From an uncultured Erysipelotrichaceae bacterium (GTDB taxonomy: Bacteria; Bacillota_I; Bacilli_A; RFN20; CAG-826), in the NCBI GenBank assembly GCA_902799855.1, contig CADCCA010000002.1, forward strand, positions 1 to 56,300: DNA of 56,300 nt, read 5' to 3'. The notes beneath the pieces are model-generated. The model saw nothing but the letters and a program-made list of their open reading frames with translations. It did not search any database and had not been told where the DNA came from. Position numbers and translations under genes: made by a program. The stretch's first letter is position 1; each line of letters begins with the position of its first letter. Of this stretch, positions 34,644-41,822 are shown one piece after another.

Positions 34644-35302
34644 TGTACAAATATAAACTATTAAATAATCACTACGTTGTCGAAATCGATAACAGATATT
34701 ACATCATTGATACAGGTTCTCCTATTTCCGTTACATTTAGAAATGATTTAAACGTTATCAAAGTTAATAATCATTTTCATTCTTTGTTACCATCAGGATA
34801 TATGTTTGATATCAGAAAGACCCATGATCTAGTGGGTTTCCCAGTAGATGGGTTATTAGGTAGTGATGTCTTTATCGAATCAGGTATTACATTCTACAAA
34901 GACACAAAAGATGAGGGACGTGTAGATTTTAACTCTCATGATATTGATGGAGTTACTTGTCCAATTATTGGGATGAAACACGCTCCTATCATTAAAATAA
35001 ACAATAATAAAAAGTATTTAGTGGATACAGGCGCTAGATATGCTTATGGTCAAAAGGATGTCTTCACTAATTTAAGACCATATGGTGAAGTGGATGATTA
35101 CAATCCTTATTTAGGGAAACTTCATTCTCCTATCTATCAAGTAGAAATAGTGGTCAAAGAAAAAAGATGCTCTCTTGATGTTTGTGATAACCCAAGAGTG
35201 GCATCTAGTCTTCCTGATATATTTATAGTTGGGAACATCACAACACTCTTTGATAAAGAATGTTGCATCAACTATAAAGAGGGAAAGATAATCTTTAACT
35301 AA
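34643..35302 (+). CDS. Small two-lobed aspartic protease (pepsin/retropepsin-like)
   Basis: 219 residues with two catalytic triplets in one chain: IIDTGSPISV (Asp23) and LVDTGARYAY (Asp128). The first lobe is followed by DGLLGSDVF, the hydrophobic-hydrophobic-Gly partner motif of retropepsins. Lobes are about 105 residues each, so the protein looks like a fused retropepsin dimer, much smaller than bacterial pepsins (about 400). No signal peptide, hence cytoplasmic. Translationally coupled to the 197-residue gene. The second lobe has a weaker IVGN motif near its end. Activity is inferred from motifs only. Confidence 0.65.
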   Translation: MYKYKLLNNHYVVEIDNRYYIIDTGSPISVTFRNDLNVIKVNNHFHSLLPSGYMFDIRKTHDLVGFPVDGLLGSDVFIESGITFYKDTKDEGRVDFNSHDIDGVTCPIIGMKHAPIIKINNNKKYLVDTGARYAYGQKDVFTNLRPYGEVDDYNPYLGKLHSPIYQVEIVVKEKRCSLDVCDNPRVASSLPDIFIVGNITTLFDKECCINYKEGKIIFN

Positions 35303-35305
35303 GAA

Positions 35306-36595
35306 TTATCTATTAGGGAGTCCTTCATGTCTGGAGGACTCTCTTTCTTTAATGATTTCTTTAATTCTCTTTTCGAAAGCTTCTCTTTCTTCTCGGCCAT
35401 TTTCGGAATTAAGACCGTATTTTTCTAAACGTCTATTGAAACGTCTAGTAATAATGGCTAATAAACGGTCATTAAATGACGCTGGTGAGAGAATAACAGT
35501 GTTCTCGTAAGGTTTATCAAAGGCTTCCCAATACCATTTTCTAAAAGCGTGGAAGTTGCATCTGACCTTGACAACTGCGTCTTGCACAACTGTGTCTGGT
35601 TCATCACCTTCACCGCTGATAACTCTATCAACGAGTTCGTATTGCATATCTTCTTTAAACCATTCACGGAATGATTTCTTTCTGTCTCTTAAGACTTGGT
35701 TGTTTTCACCGACATGGAATTTAAAGGTGATTTCGGTAAGGAAACCAGTCGCACCTTTGTAATACTTCTTAAGCCAATCGTTTAATTCGATAGAACCATC
35801 ACCAATTCGATAACTGACAGTAGACCATTGTTCTGTTGGTTCGCGTGTTCTATCAATCACGATATCATTTAAGTGTGCGACAACTGCGCTACCTAAATCT
35901 GGAAGATAAATACAAACATCGATTTGCTTTTTGTTGGCAGAAATAACTTCATAAACAATACCTGCATTATAACTATCTCTATTTAAACTTCTAAAACGAG
36001 GATAGACAGTTCTATCTGCTAAATCACTAGCGGAAACAGGATGATTGATTTTGAAATAGAAACGATATGTGCCATCTCTTAACCATTCTAAGTAGTCTTT
36101 ATTAGAATCTTCGATGTCGCTGATTCTTGGTTTGACCAAATCACTTCTTTTAAGTCTCTTATCAATCTTTTCCTTTTGTGAAGGATTGCAAGACTTATTG
36201 ATGAAGCTTTCAATATACTTATCTGCTTTTGCTTTGCTAATAGAAGAATCGTTTCTAATGGCTTTAGCAATAGATTCGATTTCTTTTTCGCTGAATAAGC
36301 ATTTTTCAATGTAAAATCTTGGTTTGTTTTCAACTTGTAATACGCGATATGGTAAAACATTAGGATTATCTCTTGTGAGAATAACAAGACTATCTAAAAT
36401 GTCATTCGCTCTTCTTCTGTCTAATAAGATTTTAAACTTATCTTCAGCGTACTTTTGAAGTTCAACAGTTTTAGAAGTATGTTCTTTATCAGGGCATTTT
36501 TCTAATAAGTACTGCAACGTGACAAATAATTCTAATCTTGTGGCATTTCCTTGCTTGCCGTTATGAGCGCTTTCTTTAATTTCTTTTGTGGCCAT
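35306..36595 (-). CDS. WYL-type transcriptional regulator candidate
   Basis: 429 residues, the only long minus-strand gene within the 12.9-50 kb block. Residues 15-90 look like a winged helix (RLELFVTLQYLLEKCPD, ..., RANDILDSLVIL), followed by a helical dimer region and beta-rich C-terminal parts with VVKVRCNFHAFRKWYW and a final charged helix, similar to WYL/WCX ligand-sensing regulators. It has a strong ribosome site (AAAGGAG), an extended -10 promoter and an imperfect palindrome just downstream of the -10, consistent with self-repression. It may be the master regulator of the element. Confidence 0.55.
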   Translation of the reverse strand: MATKEIKESAHNGKQGNATRLELFVTLQYLLEKCPDKEHTSKTVELQKYAEDKFKILLDRRRANDILDSLVILTRDNPNVLPYRVLQVENKPRFYIEKCLFSEKEIESIAKAIRNDSSISKAKADKYIESFINKSCNPSQKEKIDKRLKRSDLVKPRISDIEDSNKDYLEWLRDGTYRFYFKINHPVSASDLADRTVYPRFRSLNRDSYNAGIVYEVISANKKQIDVCIYLPDLGSAVVAHLNDIVIDRTREPTEQWSTVSYRIGDGSIELNDWLKKYYKGATGFLTEITFKFHVGENNQVLRDRKKSFREWFKEDMQYELVDRVISGEGDEPDTVVQDAVVKVRCNFHAFRKWYWEAFDKPYENTVILSPASFNDRLLAIITRRFNRRLEKYGLNSENGREEREAFEKRIKEIIKERESSRHEGLPNR

Positions 36596-36650
36596 TAAAA
36601 TAATCTCCTTTCATTAAGTAGTGATCGTAGTTGGTTGGGATAATTATATA

Positions 36651-36666
36651 TACGTGATTAATTACG
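36651..36666. promoter_or_regulatory. Operator-like imperfect palindrome
   Basis: ACGTGATTAATTACGT matches its reverse complement at 14 of 16 positions and lies about six bases downstream of the -10 box of the WYL-type gene, at its transcription start, a usual place for autorepression. Confidence 0.45.
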
Positions 36667-36672
36667 TGTATT

Positions 36673-36701
36673 TATTATACCATAAATGTCGTCATCTGTG
36701 A
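36673..36701 (-). promoter_or_regulatory. Promoter of the WYL-type regulator
   Basis: On the minus strand TTCACA (36701-36696), 17 bases, TATAAT (36678-36673) with TGG in front of the -10. One mismatch from consensus at -35. Confidence 0.7.
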
Positions 36702-36790
36702 ACATTTCTAATACATTCTTTATTGTTCAAAAGTGCTGACACTACCACAAAAAACTTTATTTTCATTTACAAAAACTTTAATATTTTGGC

Positions 36791-36926
36791 ATATCCATAA
36801 AGAGTGTGGTTAGGGACAAGCCCGTTGATCCACCAGCAACCTGCTAATAGTAGTAAGGTGCTAAAGCTTGAACGATGGGAACTAATATAAGTCTTATTAC
36901 TCTCATCGTGGCGATGGGAGTTTTTA
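36791..36926 (+). promoter_or_regulatory. SAM-I (S-box) riboswitch with terminator
   Basis: The aptamer core is recognisable: AGAGTGTGG, TTAGGGAC, AGCCCGTTGATCC, ACCAGCAACC, AAGGTGCTAAAGCTTGAAC. The P1 stem pairs bases near 36794-36798 with those near 36875-36879. CGATGGGA (36873-36880) can instead pair with TCTCATCG (36901-36908) as antiterminator; TCTCATCG otherwise pairs with CGATGGGAG (36912-36920) followed by TTTTT as terminator. This is the classic S-box logic: SAM binding favours P1 and hence termination; low SAM lets transcription run into the 259-residue gene and the ECF subunit. Confidence 0.9.
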
Positions 36927-36964
36927 ATTTCCTCTTTGTGGACGTTCTGCTACAAGGAGGAAAA

Positions 36965-37744
36965 ATGATGGATAACGACAGAACAAGACCGTTTTTGGAA
37001 GAACCGGTCTACAGCGGTGTTCCAGTATCATGGGCTACCAAATTCTTACAATCTAAGTTAAAGAAGTATCGCGAAGATAATCCTTTATTCGATGAGTATC
37101 TTAACAAGATTTATGAAGAGATCGAAGGACGCAAATTGTCCTATTGTGATAACATTCTTCTGTTCTTGAAAGGGGAAGCTAAACCTAATTGGATTACGCC
37201 TTCCAAGTCCCTTTTAAGAACATTTATTAAATTATTTAATTATGTTTTTTCAGCTAAACAAACAGTGGATTACATTGAAAAATGTCACAGTGTTTATGAT
37301 TATTTGCTAAACAACGAATTAAAAGTATCTAGTGAATATAGCATCTTTTCTAAAACATGTACTTGGGATGGCAATACCAGGGACTTTGTTCAATTATCTT
37401 TAGTTCCTGTTGAACAATTTGACAATTACGATGAATACTATTGGATTGATATTGCTTTTTGTTCTCTTCAAGATACATTGGGCGACGTTGATTTCTTCGG
37501 GGACAATAAAATCGAATTTAAAGCGGGCAAAGCAGTCTACGAGGATGCTTTATCTTTATTTGACTATTATCAAGGAAGTAAGTTTCTTAATAAATGTCTT
37601 AAATTAACCGTTTCTGAATTGATTAAATATCGAGTAATTGATGAACCAGTAAAAGTGACATACAAATACACGGATGCGCTTTTCTACAGAATTAATAAGC
37701 ATCTCACCTTCGAATTAAAACAAGAAGAAAGAGAGGACGATTAA
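36965..37744 (+). CDS. Unknown protein under SAM riboswitch control
   Basis: 259 residues. The reading frame is open further upstream to 36875, but that part is the riboswitch expression platform; AAGGAGG at 36954-36960 points to the ATG at 36965 or 36968. The protein is soluble, with RTRPFLEEPVYSGVPVSW at the start and a mixed helical/beta body. No family is recognised. Because it is the first gene behind an S-box and is followed two bases later by an ECF S component, a role in methionine, SAM or methylthio-compound uptake or salvage is inferred. Confidence 0.65.
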   Translation: MMDNDRTRPFLEEPVYSGVPVSWATKFLQSKLKKYREDNPLFDEYLNKIYEEIEGRKLSYCDNILLFLKGEAKPNWITPSKSLLRTFIKLFNYVFSAKQTVDYIEKCHSVYDYLLNNELKVSSEYSIFSKTCTWDGNTRDFVQLSLVPVEQFDNYDEYYWIDIAFCSLQDTLGDVDFFGDNKIEFKAGKAVYEDALSLFDYYQGSKFLNKCLKLTVSELIKYRVIDEPVKVTYKYTDALFYRINKHLTFELKQEEREDD

Positions 37745-37746
37745 TT

Positions 37747-38298
37747 ATGAAAAAACATCTTTATTTAATGATTGTTACGGCATTAGGAATTGCGATGTTC
37801 TTTGTGATAGGCAAATTCCTTGCTATACCAACACCTATTCCTAACTTCGCGTTATTTCTTCAATATGCAATCCTGGTTGTTTTTAGTTTCTATTATGGTC
37901 CTATTGTGGGATTTGGTATTGGATTCTTTGGTCACTTTTTAATTGATTTAACATCAGGATATGGCATCTGGATTTTCTGGATCATTGGTAGTGGCTTATT
38001 TGGTTTATTCACTGGTCTAACTAGTTTGATTATTAATAGACGTCCTAATCCGTTTAGATTTATCAAAATCTTAATCTTTATTTTATCCGCAATAGTTGGT
38101 GGTGCTATTTGCTGGGTATTAATTGCCCCAATTGGAGATATGCTCTTTTATCAAGAGCCATATGACGTTGTCTTTGTTGAAGGGTTAGTAGCATTGGGCA
38201 CTAACGAATTATCAGCGTTAGCAATTGGTTTACCATTAGTGTTCGCTCTTAAAAAGGCTCATATTCCATATTCAATTATTAAAGAATCAATTAACTAA
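37747..38298 (+). CDS. ECF transporter S component, probably methionine-related
   Basis: 183 residues with six hydrophobic segments and the short length of ECF S components, the substrate-binding membrane subunits that work with a shared EcfT and ATPases. YGPIVGFGIGFFGHFLID and TNELSALAIGLPLVFAL match conserved loops of the fold. The start is two bases after the preceding gene. Control by an S-box suggests methionine or a precursor as substrate. EcfA and EcfT are not in the window and would be encoded elsewhere. Confidence 0.8.
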   Translation: MKKHLYLMIVTALGIAMFFVIGKFLAIPTPIPNFALFLQYAILVVFSFYYGPIVGFGIGFFGHFLIDLTSGYGIWIFWIIGSGLFGLFTGLTSLIINRRPNPFRFIKILIFILSAIVGGAICWVLIAPIGDMLFYQEPYDVVFVEGLVALGTNELSALAIGLPLVFALKKAHIPYSIIKESIN

Positions 38299-38402
38299 AT
38301 AATAATAAATGAGCAAAAACATGAACAAAATTTGCTCTTTCCATTTTTTATTCATCGAAAAAGATACATTTATTTCAATAATACGTACATAAAGGAGGTT
38401 TT

Positions 38403-39797
38403 ATGGAAGAAGAGATTTTTGTTAACCAAGGACCGTTTGTTGATAGTGATGGCCTTAATGAATATGACACATCCAAAGAAAAAACAATTAATTTAAATTA
38501 CGCTGATGAAATCAAAGATGTCATCAACAGTGTGTTCACTGATTTTGGAGTAGACGCTCTTATCAGTGGGCATATTGCTGGACCAAACATTATTCGCTTT
38601 GGTCTAAATACAGGTAAGAATGCTTCGGTTAAATCAATCGCGAATTTAATCAATGATATTCAAATTAGATTAGGTGGAGTAGCGGTTAGATTAGATACTA
38701 CTTCCAAAGGTATGTATGACATTGGACTAGAAGTTGAAACAAAAGTACATGAACTAGTTGGTTTCAGATCCTTGTACGAATCATTACCAAATATCAAAAA
38801 GCATTCTTTAGCGGTACCTCTTGGAGTCAAAGCGACAGAAGAACCAGTCTGGATTGATTTAGAAGAAGCACCACATGTTCTTATTAGTGGCACAACTGGA
38901 AGTGGCAAATCCATGCTCCTTAAATCAATGATTATGAGCCTTGCTATGCGCAACTTATTAGCCGACGTCCAATTAGTGTTGTTCGATCCTAAAATGGTGG
39001 AGTTCAATTGCTTTAAAGATTTACCACACTTATATTGCCCAATTATTAAAAATAAGGATATCGCGTATAAGGTATTGAGCAATTTAGAACAAGAGATGTA
39101 TGACCGTTATAGCAAGATGTCAGAAACTAATTGCTGTAATTTAGAAGAATATAACGAATACGCTCTTGAAAATGGTTTAGAGAAATTGCCTTATATCGTC
39201 CTTATTTTTGATGAATATGGTGACTTAGTAGACCAAAAGAAAGAAATTGCTAATATCGTTGTTTCTTTAGCGCAAAAGGCTAGAGCGGCAGGTATTCATA
39301 TCATCATCAGTGTGCAAAACCCATCTACTAATGTGGTGACAGGTGTCTTAAAAGCTAATCTTCCAGTTCATATTGCCTTAATGACATCTAGTGTTACTGA
39401 TAGCCTTGTTATCTTGGGCGAAGCAGGAGCGGAAAAATTATCTGGCAGAGGCGATATGCTTGTGCAATCTCATCTATTATCAAAGTTAGGTGTTATGCGT
39501 ATACAAGGATGCTTTGTCGATAGAAATGAGATAAAAAGAGTCATGAATTATATAACTCCTCGCCATTTAAAGCCAACAACAGTAGTTCAAGCTGAATCCA
39601 ATAATCAAGAAGACGACCTTTATCAAAAGATCAAAGGATGGGCTATTAACGAAGAATATGTTTCCATCTCTCGTATTCAAAGAGAATGCGGTATGGGATT
39701 TAATAGAGCAAGCCGCTATTTCTCACTCCTTCAACAAGATGGAATTGTGAGTTCAGAAGCAACTAAAAAAGGATATAAAGTCATTAAAAATCGATAG
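38403..39797 (+). CDS. Soluble FtsK/SpoIIIE-like DNA translocase
   Basis: 464 residues: an N-terminal alpha-like segment, a RecA-type motor (GTTGSGKSM near 161, LVLFDPKMVEFN, VLIFDEYGDL near 270, IIISVQNPS) and a C-terminal gamma winged helix (VSISRIQRECGMGFNRASRY). All parts of the DNA pump are present but the membrane helices of chromosomal FtsK are missing. Such soluble versions occur on plasmids and integrative elements, where they move double-stranded DNA. AAAGGAGG precedes the ATG. The gamma domain resembles the two repeats of the protein at 18108. Ends at a GAAA-loop terminator. Confidence 0.88.
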   Translation: MEEEIFVNQGPFVDSDGLNEYDTSKEKTINLNYADEIKDVINSVFTDFGVDALISGHIAGPNIIRFGLNTGKNASVKSIANLINDIQIRLGGVAVRLDTTSKGMYDIGLEVETKVHELVGFRSLYESLPNIKKHSLAVPLGVKATEEPVWIDLEEAPHVLISGTTGSGKSMLLKSMIMSLAMRNLLADVQLVLFDPKMVEFNCFKDLPHLYCPIIKNKDIAYKVLSNLEQEMYDRYSKMSETNCCNLEEYNEYALENGLEKLPYIVLIFDEYGDLVDQKKEIANIVVSLAQKARAAGIHIIISVQNPSTNVVTGVLKANLPVHIALMTSSVTDSLVILGEAGAEKLSGRGDMLVQSHLLSKLGVMRIQGCFVDRNEIKRVMNYITPRHLKPTTVVQAESNNQEDDLYQKIKGWAINEEYVSISRIQRECGMGFNRASRYFSLLQQDGIVSSEATKKGYKVIKNR

Positions 39798-39798
39798 G

Positions 39799-39844
39799 CA
39801 TATCTATCTCCTTTACTAGGCAGCCAGAAATGGTTGCCTTTTTT
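39799..39844 (+). repeat. 46-bp direct repeat, copy 1 (terminator-bearing)
   Basis: Matches 41352-41397 at 41 of 46 positions without gaps. It includes CCTTTACTAGGCAGC and the terminator of the ftsK-like gene. The two copies flank the RiPP cassette. Confidence 0.75.
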
Positions 39845-39845
39845 A
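39818..39845 (+). terminator. Intrinsic terminator of the ftsK-like gene
   Basis: AGGCAGCCA pairs with TGGTTGCCT around a GAAA tetraloop (nine pairs, one G-U), followed by six T. Confidence 0.9.
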
Positions 39846-39916
39846 TTTGAACCGTTATTGGGCAAAAATTAATTGAAAGATAATCGCTTAAATGCTTATA
39901 TATAAATAGCTAGGAA

Positions 39917-39922
39917 TACAAT
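39917..39922 (+). promoter_or_regulatory. -10 box of the RiPP cassette
   Basis: TACAAT lies five bases before the ATG of the precursor gene; no ribosome site and no clear -35 is seen. The mRNA is probably leaderless. Confidence 0.4.
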
Positions 39923-39927
39923 CAATT

Positions 39928-40149
39928 ATGAATTTAGCATTTGTTTTAAAATCAGGCATTCTATGCAATGAAGAATTGGAAAGCATAAGCGTTAAGCATT
40001 TTGCTTCAAACAATGAAAAGTCTTTTATTGGTGGAACAAACATTAACTGTCATCATGCTTGTAATTGCATTCCAACAGATTGTCATGGTTCTAACTGCCA
40101 TCAAGCATGCAATTGTGTTTGCTCGAGGTTTGAATTAGCAAGTGAATAG
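39928..40149 (+). CDS. Cys/His-rich RiPP precursor peptide
   Basis: 73 residues. A 40-residue leader-like part (begins MNLAFVLKSG, contains FIGG at 33-36) precedes a core with eight Cys in 25 residues (41, 45, 47, 52, 57, 61, 63, 65). The unit C-H-x-A-C-N-C occurs twice exactly 16 residues apart (41-47 and 57-63). The stop overlaps the start of a SPASM radical SAM gene, the usual arrangement for sactipeptide or ranthipeptide precursors, in which Cys sulfur is linked to a carbon of another residue. A metal-binding peptide is the alternative reading. No ribosome site is visible. Confidence 0.7.
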   Translation: MNLAFVLKSGILCNEELESISVKHFASNNEKSFIGGTNINCHHACNCIPTDCHGSNCHQACNCVCSRFELASE

Positions 40150-41194
40150 CTCAAATTTTAATGTTTGCTGGATAACAATCAATAGAGCATGTAATTTGAG
40201 ATGCTTTTTTTGTTATGCAAGAGATACTTCTTATAAAATAAGTGATCAGATGAATGCATCTGATATAGACAGAATAATTGATTTCTGTTGTGAAGGTAAT
40301 ATAAGCAATATTGTTTTGATAGGGGGAGAGCCAACACTATATCCTGGAATCGTAGATATTGTTAAAAAGATTACTGATAAAAAAATCAAAGTTTCAATTG
40401 TTTCTAATGGCGTTAAGTATTCGTCTTTAGATTTTTGTAATAGCCTTAAAGAAGCTGGGCTAAAAATTGCTACCATCTCTATAAAAGGAAACAACAAAAA
40501 CGATTTTAAAGAAGTTACTGGTATTGATTCGTTTGATGCTGTCATCAAAGGAATGGACAATTTGCATAGATTGGATATTCCGTTCGGCTGTTCTATGGTG
40601 ATTAGTCAGCAAAATATTTCTACATTTCTAGATGGTGTTAAGTGTGCTTTTGGTCATGGGTCAAATTATATTGAATTTACTTTTGCCTATGATTTTAATG
40701 AGAGTCTTAACAAAGATGATGATTATTTAGCAAAAGAGAATCCTATTTCTTTAATTAAGCAATTCGTTTCTCAAATAGATGAGCTAAACAAGATAACGGG
40801 TTCAAGGTGGAATATTGAATCTGGCTTCCCACTCTGTGTTTTTGGCGAGGAGAATGTTGAAAAACTAAAATGTCATTTAACTTCGACTTGTCAACTTCTA
40901 TGTGGTAGCGGAATTATTTTTGATACAGATCTAAATGTTATTCCATGCAATATGATGTTCGATATTAAAGTTGGCAAATTTGGTGTTGATTTTAAAAACT
41001 TTAAAGAATTTCTAGATTACACTCAAAATAGCAAATACAAACAACCAATGGATTATCTTAAATCACTTCCTTCAAAAGAGTGTCTTGATTGTGATTTTTT
41101 AAAGAACTGTGGAGGAGGATGCGTCGCCTTTTGGACTAATACTTCATTTGACAAAATGAAAGAATATATTAAAAACGAGGCACTCAAATCATAG
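40142..41194 (+). CDS. Radical SAM/SPASM peptide maturase
   Basis: 350 residues. RACNLRCFFC supplies Cys17, Cys21 and Cys24 for the SAM-binding 4Fe-4S cluster, with IGGEPTLYP as the SAM contact. The C-terminal part has LLCGSG, VIPCNMMF and CLDCDFLKNCGGGC, a SPASM domain holding auxiliary clusters. Such enzymes form thioether or C-C bonds in peptides. It starts with GTG at 40142, eight bases inside the precursor gene, so it is translated only if the precursor is. No transporter or peptidase is adjacent. Ends near a perfect terminator at 41263. Confidence 0.88.
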   Translation: MNSSNFNVCWITINRACNLRCFFCYARDTSYKISDQMNASDIDRIIDFCCEGNISNIVLIGGEPTLYPGIVDIVKKITDKKIKVSIVSNGVKYSSLDFCNSLKEAGLKIATISIKGNNKNDFKEVTGIDSFDAVIKGMDNLHRLDIPFGCSMVISQQNISTFLDGVKCAFGHGSNYIEFTFAYDFNESLNKDDDYLAKENPISLIKQFVSQIDELNKITGSRWNIESGFPLCVFGEENVEKLKCHLTSTCQLLCGSGIIFDTDLNVIPCNMMFDIKVGKFGVDFKNFKEFLDYTQNSKYKQPMDYLKSLPSKECLDCDFLKNCGGGCVAFWTNTSFDKMKEYIKNEALKS

Positions 41195-41228
41195 AATCTG
41201 AAATGATAAACAAATAGTAAAAGGCATC

Positions 41229-41240
41229 GCTAATATTAGC
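41229..41240. repeat. Perfect 12-bp palindrome
   Basis: GCTAATATTAGC lies between the radical SAM stop and its terminator. Possibly a protein site or just part of the 3' untranslated structure. Confidence 0.35.
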
Positions 41241-41262
41241 AGATTGAAAGTAATTGAAAATA

Positions 41263-41290
41263 AATATAGGAATAATTCCTATATTTTTTG
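41263..41290 (+). terminator. Intrinsic terminator of the RiPP cassette
   Basis: AATATAGGAA (41263-41272) and TTCCTATATT (41276-41285) pair perfectly around TAA, followed by T's. Confidence 0.88.
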
Positions 41291-41351
41291 TTTGAGCCAA
41301 CATTATCCAAAAACAGAATCAATGAAAAGTTTTCTTTAAACAAACGATATA

Positions 41352-41397
41352 CATGTCTATATCCTTTACTAGGCAGCTAGGAATTGTTGCCTTTTTT
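41352..41397 (+). repeat. 46-bp direct repeat, copy 2 (terminator-bearing)
   Basis: Same length as copy 1 at 39799-39844 with five substitutions, 1,553 bases away. It does not follow a coding sequence directly, so it looks like the relic of a duplication around the inserted cassette. Confidence 0.75.
41371..41397 (+). terminator. Intrinsic terminator within repeat copy 2
   Basis: AGGCAGC (41371-41377) pairs with GTTGCCT (41386-41392) with one G-U, followed by six T. The stem is shorter than in copy 1. Confidence 0.7.
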
Positions 41398-41428
41398 GTG
41401 CAATAGTTATGACATTTTGGGAGGTTTT

Positions 41429-41494
41429 ATGAAAAATTTATCAAAAAAAGTTATTGTTATTGCGGTCAATCAAGAACTCACTCGTATCAAATAA
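41429..41494 (+). CDS. Possible 21-residue peptide or gene remnant
   Basis: A short frame (begins MKNLSKKVIVIAVNQE) with a good GGGAGG ribosome site seven bases before the ATG. It may be a leader peptide or the truncated start of a gene cut when the RiPP cassette arrived. The following 110 bases hold no supported feature. Confidence 0.35.
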   Translation: MKNLSKKVIVIAVNQELTRIK

Positions 41495-41606
41495 ACAAAT
41501 TATTAACCCAATTACATCATTTCATTACAGATCTTTTTCTTACAACATTCGCGTGAATACGCAAAAGCAGAGAAACTTTATTGGTTAAACCAGAAAGAGA
41601 GACGAG

Positions 41607-41762
41607 ATGGAACAATTGAAAAATGCAAGTATGGCAACATACTACCTTGCATTAGCATTGATGGAAAATGAGGATTCCTCCATCAATGATGATGACCTTC
41701 TACTCTTAGCGGAGGACTATGCTACAAACAAGCATATCGTTAGCTCCTCCGCCGAGGAGTGA
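41607..41762 (+). CDS. Small acidic protein
   Basis: 51 residues (begins MEQLKNASMATYYLALALME), acidic (NEDSSINDDD), with GAGAGACGAG just before the ATG. A hairpin CTCCTC/GAGGAG covers the stop codon. The composition is like the 51-residue protein at 22857, but no clear homology is seen. It precedes the second FtsH-like gene. Confidence 0.55.
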   Translation: MEQLKNASMATYYLALALMENEDSSINDDDLLLLAEDYATNKHIVSSSAEE

Positions 41763-41822
41763 TCGGTTTTTACTAAACCTTATTATTAATTAATTATTTA
41801 TAAATAAGTCAAAGGAGAACTT

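Noticed and set aside
36875..36964. N-terminal extension of the frame that encodes the 259-residue protein
   Set aside because: This stretch is the antiterminator/terminator part of the S-box riboswitch; the ribosome site AAGGAGG lies at 36954-36960, so translation starts at 36965 or 36968.
38660..39082. 140-codon minus-strand frame inside the ftsK-like gene
   Set aside because: Antisense shadow of the conserved motor domain without ribosome site.
38403..39797. FtsK-like gene as a conjugative coupling protein (TcpA-type)
   Set aside because: It has the FtsK gamma winged helix and the SpoIIIE-type motor without membrane anchor, and no relaxase or mating-pore genes are nearby.
39928..40149. 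Peptide as a metallothionein only
   Set aside because: Cys content would fit, but the overlapping SPASM radical SAM gene makes a RiPP precursor more likely; metal binding remains possible for the product.
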